NCBI RefSeq assembly: GCF_029714425.1 | Contig: NZ_CP121668.1 | Span: 496,001-560,000 of the forward strand | DNA from: Bradyrhizobium sp. CB2312 | GTDB lineage: Bacteria > Pseudomonadota > Alphaproteobacteria > Rhizobiales > Xanthobacteraceae | DNA length: 64,000 bases | Direction: 5' to 3' | Part shown: positions 27,175 through 34,448 of the stretch, in pieces | Numbering within the stretch: position 1 is the first letter of the stretch | Layout: the number at the start of each line of letters is the position of its first letter | Notes under the pieces: generated by a model | Seen by the model: the letters and a program-made list of their open reading frames with translations, nothing else | Database searches by the model: none | Told to the model about the DNA's origin: nothing | Program-made: the position numbers and the translations under genes

Positions 27175-28062
27175 CTACTTCGCCGCTTCCGCGGCCATCG
27201 CCGGGCGTACCGGATCGCCTTCGCGCAAGAGCGCGCCAGCGCGGGCGATGACGATGTCGCCTTCGTTGAGGCCGTCGCGGACCTCGATATTGCCGCCCGA
27301 CATCAAGCCGATCTCGACGCGCTTGGTCTCGACGCGGTTGCGGCGGATCACCTGCACCACGGTGCCGGCGGAGGAATATTGCACGGCGGTAAGCGGTACC
27401 GCGACGTTGCAGCTCTGCCCGGTCTTGATCAGCGCGCGCCCGCTCGCGTTCAGCAAGAGCCGCTTCTGCGAGGAGATGCCGATATAGACCATGCCCTGCT
27501 GGATGTTCGGCTCGACGGTCGGCCCGATGCGGCGCACCTTGCCGTCGAGATCGCCGGCGCCGGCGATGCGCACCGTCGCCTGCTGGCCAACCGCGAGCTT
27601 GCCGATATCGGTGGTCGCGACCAGGCCGACGAGGTCGTATTCGCTGCGCGCCACGATCGTGAACAGGGCTTCGCCCTTGGCCGAGGCGAAATTGCCGATC
27701 TGCGCCGTCGAGGTCGCGATCACGCCTGCCACCGGCGCGGTGACCTGAAGCGTGCCGCCTTCGGGCAGCGCCAGCCGCGCCAGCACCTGGCCGGCCGTAA
27801 TGGTGTCGCCGGCTTCCGCCAGCACCTCCGTCACCTTCAGGCCGGGACGCTCGGGCCGCACCGAGGTTTCTTCGCGCGCGATGATCGTGCCCGTCGCCTC
27901 GACGATGTCGGAGAAGCAGGATTTTGCCGCCTTCAGCACCGTGACCGCCGGCCCCTTCGGCGCCTCGTCTTCGGCGGCGCGCGCGAATGGAGCGGACAGC
28001 AGCAATAGTCCGGTGAGCGCAACGAGATGTCTGGAGAGGAAACGCGCAGGCAATGGACGCAT
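27175..28062 (-). CDS. Orphan RND/HlyD-type periplasmic adaptor (membrane-fusion protein)
   Basis: The 295-residue protein starts with a signal peptide (LVALTGLLLLSAPFARAA). It has the MFP order: barrel strand, lipoyl half-motif (VTEVLAEAGDTITAGQVLARL), a very short hairpin, the second lipoyl half (VTAPVAGVIATSTAQIGNFA), then beta-barrel and membrane-proximal domains. No pump or outer-membrane gene is adjacent. It shares CFSD-(I/L)-V-x2-TG and a Cys before VAVP with the adaptor at 51981-52910, so the two are paralogues. It may work with a pump encoded elsewhere. Confidence 0.82.
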   Translation of the reverse strand: MRPLPARFLSRHLVALTGLLLLSAPFARAAEDEAPKGPAVTVLKAAKSCFSDIVEATGTIIAREETSVRPERPGLKVTEVLAEAGDTITAGQVLARLALPEGGTLQVTAPVAGVIATSTAQIGNFASAKGEALFTIVARSEYDLVGLVATTDIGKLAVGQQATVRIAGAGDLDGKVRRIGPTVEPNIQQGMVYIGISSQKRLLLNASGRALIKTGQSCNVAVPLTAVQYSSAGTVVQVIRRNRVETKRVEIGLMSGGNIEVRDGLNEGDIVIARAGALLREGDPVRPAMAAEAAK

Positions 28063-28229
28063 CGGTCATTCCGGTTGGGGCCTTGACGGCCTCATCGATA
28101 GCAGAAGCAACCGCGGCGGGCCATGGGCCGGCCGGATGAGAATGCCGCAGCGCAGGCGGCGCGATGCCGCTTGTTGAATTAGTCTGCGGGAATGGAGGTA
28201 AGGTTCGCGGGTAGTTGTCCCGCAAACTC

Positions 28230-28350
28230 GTCATGGCCGGGCATAGCCGTCCGAAGGACGGCGTCGCTTCGCTCGCCTATGTCCCGGCCATCCACGTCTT
28301 GGCCACGTGGAACGAAGAACGTGGATGCCCGGGACAAGCCCGGGCATGAC
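28230..28350. repeat. Palindromic intergenic repeat, family R5
   Basis: The element runs from GTCATGGCCGGGCATAGCCG to GCCCGGGCATGAC, with inner CGTCCGAAGGACG and CCACGTCTTGGCCACGTGG hairpins. It occupies part of a 332-bp gap between two minus-strand genes. Nothing else was recognised in that gap. Confidence 0.8.
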
Positions 28351-28394
28351 GGCCTCCTATGATGTTGCGCGAGGAGGGGAGGTAGGAGCAGCCA

Positions 28395-29522
28395 TCACGG
28401 CAGGCTCAAGAACTCCACCCAGTTCGGCTTCTTTCCGGTCGGATAGGATTTCAGTTTCCCCAGCGCGCCGCTCGACTGGTCGATCGCATAGACCGTCATG
28501 CTGTCGGAGAGCTCGCCGACCGCGGCGAGATAGCGGCTGGAGGGATCGATGTGGAAGCCGCGCGGCTGCTTCTCGGTCGGCACGCTGCCGATCGTGGTCA
28601 GCTTGCCGCTGGTCGCATCGACCTTGTAGGCGGCGATCGTGCTGGTGGTGCGCTCGGAGGCGTAGAGGAAGCGGCCGTCGGGCGTGATGTGGATGTCGGC
28701 GGCCCAGGGCTTCTTACCAGACTCCTTGCCGGTGAATCCTTCCGGCAATGCGGTGGTGCGCTGGATCTCGTCCCATGCGCCGCTCTTGGCCTCATAGGTG
28801 AAGGCGGCGACATCGCCGTTCAGCTCGTGGATCATGTACACGAACTTGCCGTTGGGATGGAACACGAAGTGTCGCGGCCCCGATTTGTCCGGCACCTTGT
28901 AGGCCGGCGGATCGTTCGGCGTCAGCGTGCCGGCGGTGGCATCGAATGCAAAGCCCAGCACCTGGTCCGAGCCGAGATTGGTCGCGAACGCGAAACGGTT
29001 GTCGGGCGAGGGCAGGAAGGCGTGCGCGTTGAGGCCGGTCGGAATCACCTGCTTCGGCTCACCAACGACGCCGTTGGCAGCAAGCGGATTGAGCGCGACC
29101 TTGTTGCCGCCATAGGAGGCGCTGAACAGGAATTTGCCGCCGTGGTCGACGGCGATGTTCGCCATGCTGTCGGCGAGCGGCCCGTTGCCGATGTGGCTGA
29201 GCTGTCCTGTCTTGGGGTCGATCGCAAAGCTCACCGCGAGGAACGGCTGCGAGCGCACGCCGGCGATCAGCACGCGGTGGTCGGGCGTGATCGCGAGCGG
29301 CGTCGAGGAGCCGGGCTTCTCGACGCCGGTGAAGGCGGCGGTCTGCACCGCCGTCATCTCGCCGTTGTCGGCGAGCTTGAACACGCTGATGTCGTTGCTG
29401 TCGGCGTTGCCGACATAAGCGAAGGTCTCGGCCATGCCGGGGCGGACTCCAGGGATGAGGGCGAAGAAAGCGAGAGTGGCGATCGCAGCGCGCGATGCGC
29501 TGCGGCGTATCGGTCTCAACAT
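28395..29522 (-). CDS. Exported lactonase-family seven-bladed beta-propeller protein
   Basis: The 375-residue protein has a Sec signal (AAIATLAFFALIPGVRPGMA) and repeats typical of the YbhE/3-carboxymuconate cyclase-like lactonase family: TFAYVGNADSNDISVF, NAHAFLPSPDNRFAFATNLGSD (in pieces), GPRHFVFHPNGKFVYMIHEL and PRGFHIDPSSRYLAA. Family members hydrolyse lactones such as 6-phosphogluconolactone, but a periplasmic form is unlikely to act on a phosphorylated cytoplasmic compound. The ATG at 29522 is chosen because GGAGG lies 5 bp before it; a longer frame upstream has no start support. Confidence 0.85.
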   Translation of the reverse strand: MLRPIRRSASRAAIATLAFFALIPGVRPGMAETFAYVGNADSNDISVFKLADNGEMTAVQTAAFTGVEKPGSSTPLAITPDHRVLIAGVRSQPFLAVSFAIDPKTGQLSHIGNGPLADSMANIAVDHGGKFLFSASYGGNKVALNPLAANGVVGEPKQVIPTGLNAHAFLPSPDNRFAFATNLGSDQVLGFAFDATAGTLTPNDPPAYKVPDKSGPRHFVFHPNGKFVYMIHELNGDVAAFTYEAKSGAWDEIQRTTALPEGFTGKESGKKPWAADIHITPDGRFLYASERTTSTIAAYKVDATSGKLTTIGSVPTEKQPRGFHIDPSSRYLAAVGELSDSMTVYAIDQSSGALGKLKSYPTGKKPNWVEFLSLP

Positions 29523-29647
29523 GGGCTCCTCCATCAAGCCGGTGCGGCTTGGTTCTTTTGCCCTGGAGGATAGCGGGAGCCGCGCCGCCGCACCAAATTC
29601 CAATTGAGATCGATCGATGCCGAAATCGTATCGGTCGTGCGGGACGG

Positions 29648-29785
29648 CTAGCGCACCGCCGCCGTCAGGCTGCGGGAGGGCAAATGCGGGCCGGCCGCAT
29701 AGTCGGGTGCTCCGAGCACGCCCCACACCGCGACCGCAACCAGCGCGCAGGTCAAGATCGTCCAGACCACGAGTCGTTTCCGCAT
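29648..29785 (-). CDS. Possible 45-residue membrane peptide
   Basis: The frame encodes a basic start MRKRL, one hydrophobic helix (VVWTILTCALVAVAVWGVLG) and a short polar tail. That is a typical layout for small inner-membrane or exported peptides. The ribosome-binding site is weak. It lies 125 bp upstream of the beta-propeller gene on the same strand. The call rests on composition only. Confidence 0.4.
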   Translation of the reverse strand: MRKRLVVWTILTCALVAVAVWGVLGAPDYAAGPHLPSRSLTAAVR

Positions 29786-29917
29786 CAGGCCAGATCCATC
29801 ATTCGTTCGATACCCCCATCGCCGCCAGCGATCGTGCACTGCAAACGGCGACGATCCTATGAACTCATTCACAGGCGAACCCAGCGAACCAATGTCGCGC
29901 CCGCGCATTGACCCGTC

Positions 29918-30094
29918 ATGCCCCGCGAAAACGATCTCGAAGGCAAGCCCGACATGGGCGGCAAGCACGGCGGTCAGGCCGGCCAGCCGAAGCCGCCGCC
30001 GCGCCCGCGCCAGGGCCCGCGCGATGAGGACGTCGTGGCAAAGCGCCACACCGGCCAAACCGATCGCACGCCACCGCCGACCAAACCAAAATAG
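29918..30094 (+). CDS. Small Pro/Gly-rich disordered protein
   Basis: This 58-codon frame opens MPRENDLEGKPDMGGKHGGQ, continues with a Pro/Arg-rich centre (QPKPPPRPRQGPRDEDV) and ends TPPPTKPK. Third positions are mostly G or C and the composition is low-complexity but not random, which supports coding. No strong ribosome-binding site is seen. No function can be assigned. It could be cotranscribed with the small membrane protein that starts 97 bp downstream. Confidence 0.42.
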   Translation: MPRENDLEGKPDMGGKHGGQAGQPKPPPRPRQGPRDEDVVAKRHTGQTDRTPPPTKPK

Positions 30095-30190
30095 CGCCTC
30101 GCCCACGCCGCACTTTCATTGGGAACAGCGGTCTCATCTTGCCGTTACCCTGATCCCGCGGGCGGAGGAGAGCGAAAGGGAGGCTGGCAC

Positions 30191-30313
30191 GTGTTTTGGA
30201 TCTATTGGGACACCGCCTGGTCGCTGATCATCAGCGGCATCTGGGTCGCCACCATCATCAGCCATCCCGACGCCGAGTTCGTCGAAATCCAGGCCGCCCG
30301 CGAGGCGAAGTGA
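30191..30313 (+). CDS. 40-residue small membrane protein
   Basis: The GTG at 30191 is preceded by AGGGAGG at ideal spacing (7 bp). The protein reads MFWIYWDTAWSLIISGIWVA and continues TIISHPDAEFVEIQ and a charged tail. It has one membrane-embedded aromatic/aliphatic segment and a cytoplasmic-looking acidic end. The strong Shine-Dalgarno sequence and clean frame make translation likely. Function unknown; it is 158 bp upstream of a chemoreceptor gene. Confidence 0.6.
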   Translation: MFWIYWDTAWSLIISGIWVATIISHPDAEFVEIQAAREAK

Positions 30314-30471
30314 GCCGGCGCCGCCCGCGGCCCTGATTTCCGTAGTTCAACCGACCGGAATTTAACGGAGTCCCGGGCTCGCATGCCCGCGCCCCCACGC
30401 ATTTGGTGAACCAAATCTTAGGAGCCGCCCGGTATTTTTCTGCATCTTTTCCGCAAGGCCCGGCGCTCACT

Positions 30472-32571
30472 ATGGCATTGTTCGGCAATCCCTCCATTCG
30501 CTCCGTTCTCGGCGCGATCATCGGCGTTCTTGGCGCGTTCCTGATCGGGCAGCTCGCGACCGGGCTCCTTGCCGCCGTCGAGCGCAACAGCGCGGCGCAG
30601 AAGGTCGAGCGCTTCGCCAGCACCGACCAGCAGCTGTTCGCGACCCTGCTCGGCTTCCGGCTCGAGCGCGGCACCTTCCTGTCGGCGCTCGTTGCAGACG
30701 CCCCGGCCAATGCCAATGCCGACAGCCGCATCGCCACCAACCGGCAGTTGTCGGAAGCGGCTTACAAGAGCGTGCTCGAGCGTCTCGATGGCGTGTCCGA
30801 TTCGCGGCTTGCCGGCGCCCTCGGCAAGCTGGTTGCAGTCCACGATGCACTGATGCCGCTGCGGCCCAGGGCGGAAGCCGCCATTCACCAGGCGAAGGCC
30901 GAGCGCGATCCGAAGGTCGGCGACGAGTTTCGGAAAGTAGCCCAGGACTATCTCGATGCGATCCTGGCGCTGACCAGCGAGCTCGAGAACGCGCTCAAGC
31001 TCACCGATCCCGTGGTCGATCATCTGCTCAGCGTCAAGCAGTCGGCCTGGGCCGCACGCAATTTTGGCGGCCTCGTCGCCATCCGTCTGGAAGCTGCGGC
31101 CGCGAGCGGCAAGCCCTGGAGCGCCGCCGACATGGTCGGTGCCGCCGAGGACACCGGCCGCGCAAAGCAGGCCTGGAGCCAGGTGTTGGATGTAGCCAGC
31201 CGCGCGGATGCACCCGCCAGCCTCACCGACGTGGTCGCGCGCTCGAAGCAGGGCGAGGCCGCCGCCATGGCCGAGCGCCAGCAGGGCTTCATCAAGGCGC
31301 TGAGCAACAACCAGACCATCGACATCAAGATCGAGGACCTGTCGAAGCTCAACACCGCCATCCTCAACTCCAGCGTCGAAGCCGGCCAGGCCGCGCTCGC
31401 CGAAATGGTCGCCCGCGCCGGGCAGCAGATGACATCGGCGAAATGGAGCCTCGCGCTCAACGGTGCGATGATGCTGGTCGCGCTTGCCATCACCTTGTCC
31501 GGCTTCATCCTGGTGCGCCGCCGCGTCAGCGCGCCGATCCGTCAGATGACGCAGGCGATGCGCTCGCTTGCCGAGCGCGACTATGCGATCGAGCTCGCAG
31601 GCATCGCGCGCGGCGACGAGATCGGCGAAATGTCGCGCGCGGTCGCCGTGTTCAAGGAGAACATGATGACCGGCGACCGTCTCGCCGAGGAGCGGGCCGC
31701 CGAGCAGGCGAAGAAGGAGCGGCGCCAGCTCGCCGTCGAGCGGCTGATTGGAGAGTTCGAGCGGACCGTCACGGAATCGCTGCACACGCTCGCCTCGGCC
31801 TCCGGCGAGCTGAACGGCACTGCGCAATCGATGTCGTCGACCGCCGAGCAGGGCTCCTCCAAGGCCGCCTCGGTCGCGACCCTGTCGGGCGATGCCTCCT
31901 CCAACGTGCAGACGGTTGCCGCCGCCACCGAAGAGCTCTCGGCCTCGATCAGCGAGATCAGCCGCCAGGTCGCGGAATCCTCCAGCATTGCCGGCGCCGC
32001 CGCGAGCGAGGCCGCGCGCACCAACGGCGAGGTACAGGCGCTGGCGGATGCCGCCCAGCGCATCGGCGACGTCGTCGCGCTGATCACGGGCATTGCCGAG
32101 CAGACCAATCTGCTCGCGCTCAACGCCACCATCGAGGCCGCGCGCGCCGGCGAGGCCGGGCGCGGCTTCGCGGTGGTCGCATCCGAGGTGAAGAACCTCG
32201 CCACGCAGACCGCCAAGGCGACCGAGGAGATCACCGGCCAAGTCGCCGCGATCCAGGGCGCGACCCAGTCGTCGGTGACTGCGATCCAGTCGATCGGCAC
32301 CACCATCCAGCGCGTCAACGAGATCGCAGCGGCGATCGCGGCTGCCGTCGAGCAGCAGGGCGCCGCGACGCGCGAGATTGCGCGGAATGTGCAGCAGGCC
32401 TCGCAAGGCACGAATGAAGTCTCGCGCCACATCTCCGGCGTCTCGCAAGCCGCCGGTCAAACGGGCGCCGCCGCCGGCGAGGTGCTGGAGTCCGCCAAGA
32501 TGCTGGCGCGTCTGTCCGACGATCTGAAGCGCGACGTCGACCGGTTCGTCGGCGACCTCCGCGCCGCGTAG
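30472..32571 (+). CDS. Methyl-accepting chemotaxis protein
   Basis: This 699-residue membrane chemoreceptor has TM1 (about 8-32), a helical periplasmic domain of about 300 residues ([12 protein letters not shown] hints at a NIT-like four-helix sensor), TM2 (about 327-346), HAMP (about 347-400) and the long signalling hairpin. The hairpin tip is intact: [32 protein letters not shown] in pieces. It would signal to a CheA-CheW array such as the one at the start of the window. The ATG at 30472 sits just before TM1; a longer frame upstream is not supported. Confidence 0.93.
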   Translation: MALFGNPSIRSVLGAIIGVLGAFLIGQLATGLLAAVERNSAAQKVERFASTDQQLFATLLGFRLERGTFLSALVADAPANANADSRIATNRQLSEAAYKSVLERLDGVSDSRLAGALGKLVAVHDALMPLRPRAEAAIHQAKAERDPKVGDEFRKVAQDYLDAILALTSELENALKLTDPVVDHLLSVKQSAWAARNFGGLVAIRLEAAAASGKPWSAADMVGAAEDTGRAKQAWSQVLDVASRADAPASLTDVVARSKQGEAAAMAERQQGFIKALSNNQTIDIKIEDLSKLNTAILNSSVEAGQAALAEMVARAGQQMTSAKWSLALNGAMMLVALAITLSGFILVRRRVSAPIRQMTQAMRSLAERDYAIELAGIARGDEIGEMSRAVAVFKENMMTGDRLAEERAAEQAKKERRQLAVERLIGEFERTVTESLHTLASASGELNGTAQSMSSTAEQGSSKAASVATLSGDASSNVQTVAAATEELSASISEISRQVAESSSIAGAAASEAARTNGEVQALADAAQRIGDVVALITGIAEQTNLLALNATIEAARAGEAGRGFAVVASEVKNLATQTAKATEEITGQVAAIQGATQSSVTAIQSIGTTIQRVNEIAAAIAAAVEQQGAATREIARNVQQASQGTNEVSRHISGVSQAAGQTGAAAGEVLESAKMLARLSDDLKRDVDRFVGDLRAA

Positions 32572-32580
32572 CCTTGATGT

Positions 32581-32670
32581 CGTAGGGTGGGCAAAGGCGC
32601 ACTTCGCGCCGTGCCCACCATCTCTCGCGGATGGAGGATTGGTGGGCACGCTGCGCTTTGCCCACCCTAC
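32581..32670. repeat. Palindromic intergenic repeat, family R1, copy 3
   Basis: CGTAGGGTGGGCAAAGGCGC pairs with GCGCTTTGCCCACCCTAC, with inner GTGCCCACCA / TGGTGGGCAC arms. It starts 9 bp after the chemoreceptor stop, between convergent genes. Confidence 0.92.
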
Positions 32671-32685
32671 AAGAATTCCAGACGC

Positions 32686-33045
32686 TCAGATCATGCTGCC
32701 GGGCATGAAGCAGCGGATCATGGCGCGGCCGTTGACGTAATAGGGCCAGACCATGGTGCGGCCGACGCGGTTCGGCTCGGTGATCACCGCGTCGTCGGGC
32801 ACCGCGATCCAGGCGCCCTGCAGCCTCACGCGATAATGTCCGTCGCGCGTGTCCCAGTCGACATCGTCGAGCGCGGTGCCGTCGGCATCGGCGCAGCAGG
32901 GGCCGCCGGCCTTGCTGTGCAGGCTCTCGAACCAGCCCTTGAGCGGCGAGTTGGCGTAGCGGCCATCGTCGCGGGCTTGCGCGGGCAGGCCGATCATGGC
33001 GATCGCCGCCAGAAGAGGGATCATCCTGAAAGTCACGACCGCCAT
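32686..33045 (-). CDS. Small exported protein with CC motif, unknown function
   Basis: The 119-residue protein has a signal peptide (FRMIPLLAAIAMIGLPAQA) and a mature part of about 95 residues. Notable are SKAGGPCCADADG with a Cys pair, a third Cys near the end (MIRCFMPGS) and several Trp. The Cys residues may form a disulfide in the periplasm. The ATG at 33045 is backed by GAGG just upstream. I do not recognise a family, and its convergent neighbour is a chemoreceptor. Confidence 0.65.
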   Translation of the reverse strand: MAVVTFRMIPLLAAIAMIGLPAQARDDGRYANSPLKGWFESLHSKAGGPCCADADGTALDDVDWDTRDGHYRVRLQGAWIAVPDDAVITEPNRVGRTMVWPYYVNGRAMIRCFMPGSMI

Positions 33046-33405
33046 GTCGCCTCGCTCGATCCGCGCACGCGCGAACGCGCAGACGCGGCGCCTGCTGCGA
33101 TGCGCGTGATGCATGTTGGCTGCCGTCCGCCGGCCGGAGTTCCGGCCGTCTCGGCAGCGCGATAACCGCAAGGCCCCAGGTTTGATCCTATTTTTTGCGG
33201 GGCCGTGAGCGGGGCGATCTCCGCCGTCCGTCAAAGGCACCTGAACGATCGAAAGAACGAGTCCTTAACCCTTCGTACAGTAAGTGTGGCCTCGACTGCC
33301 CGCATTCACACGGTGATCGTCATTGCCCGCGTCAGGTGCCGGTGTTTCCGCGGTCGAGCCCGCGCCTCGTCCGAACTCACTCCGTCGTTTCTGGTCGATC
33401 GCCGC
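33046..33405. promoter_or_regulatory. Divergent promoter region, 360 bp
   Basis: The gap separates a minus-strand exported protein from the plus-strand PAP2 gene. No repeat-family copy, convincing open frame or clear operator was found. A modest AT-rich patch near 33180-33200 and the stretch around 33260-33290 (CCTTAACCCTTCGTACAGTA) are the likeliest promoter positions. Confidence 0.3.
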
Positions 33406-34404
33406 ATGACCCAACGTCTCCACCTTGATCGGTTGAAGTACGCCGATCGTGTCGTCTGGATCGTGATTGCGGTCATGGCCGGTCTGGTGTTGAGCGCATC
33501 GATGCTCGGGCCGTTCCAGATCGAATGGATGACATTCTGGAAACCAGGGCTCGTCGCCTCTCTGCTGGTGCTGGGAAGCTGGTTCTACTCGACGGTCAGA
33601 AAAGACGCGGCTCTCGCCGACGCGCTGGTCAGTGCCGCCCAGATCATCGCCTTTGCGGCGGTGGCTGCGCCCGTGTCGTATGTCTCGGCAAGCGCGGCCT
33701 TTCCGCTATGGGACAGTGAGCTCATGGCGCTCGACCGGCGCATGGGCTTCGACTGGATGTCGTGGCTCGATGCCATGAACGCAGCGCCGCTGCTGCACCG
33801 GATCCTGGCGCTTGCCTATGCGAGCTTCGCCGTGCAGGCGACGGCCATCGTCGTTGTCCTCGCCGCGGCAGGGCATTCACTGCGATTGCGCGTGTTCATG
33901 CTCAGCTTCGCGCTGACGACGCTGGTGACGATCGGCGTCTCGACATTGATGCCGGCCCAGGGCGTCTGGGGTCATCTGCATCTGTCCGCGGTCAATTCTC
34001 CCGCCATCGTGCCGGTGACGCGGGATCTGCCTCTTCCCGTATTCTTCGGATTGCGCGATGGCACGTTCGTCCATCTGGTCGCCGAGGGCGCCGAGGGCAT
34101 CATCAGCTTCCCGAGCCTGCATGCCGCGCTCGGGCTTCTCTTCCTGCTGGCGCTGTGGCGCGTCAAATATGTCGGCTGGATCGCAACCATGCTCAACGTC
34201 GCGATGATCGCGGCAACGCCGGTGGACGGAAGTCATTACTTCTCCGACGTCGCCGCGGGTCTGGCCATCGCGCTTTTGAGCTGGGTTGCGGTCCGGCACG
34301 CGCTCACCCGCATGACGGGTGAACGGATGGAAGCCGGTGGCGAGCTGTATCTGCCCCCGGTCGGCGCGTACGAAAAGGCCGAGGCGCTTCGCCGGGCGTC
34401 GTAG
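33406..34404 (+). CDS. PAP2/Aur1-like membrane phosphatase or phosphotransferase
   Basis: This 332-residue protein has about seven hydrophobic segments. The PAP2 active-site blocks are SFPSLHAALG (catalytic His) and DGSHYFSDVAAG (His/Asp). The N-terminal KxxxRP motif is not obvious, and the second block matches the Aur1/inositol-phosphotransferase type more than classic PAP2. The middle segment MALDRRMGFDWMSWLDAM is also typical of that subfamily. It may remove or transfer lipid-linked phosphate groups at the outer face of the inner membrane. A longer upstream frame has no start support. Confidence 0.82.
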   Translation: MTQRLHLDRLKYADRVVWIVIAVMAGLVLSASMLGPFQIEWMTFWKPGLVASLLVLGSWFYSTVRKDAALADALVSAAQIIAFAAVAAPVSYVSASAAFPLWDSELMALDRRMGFDWMSWLDAMNAAPLLHRILALAYASFAVQATAIVVVLAAAGHSLRLRVFMLSFALTTLVTIGVSTLMPAQGVWGHLHLSAVNSPAIVPVTRDLPLPVFFGLRDGTFVHLVAEGAEGIISFPSLHAALGLLFLLALWRVKYVGWIATMLNVAMIAATPVDGSHYFSDVAAGLAIALLSWVAVRHALTRMTGERMEAGGELYLPPVGAYEKAEALRRAS

Positions 34405-34448
34405 CGCAGTCGAAGCGGCACCTTGCGTCCACTTCCGGACATTAATAG

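Noticed and set aside
30418..32649. A 743-codon open frame opposite the chemoreceptor
   Set aside because: The chemoreceptor strand has an intact signalling tip; the opposite product is Gly/Arg/Asp-rich and without motifs.
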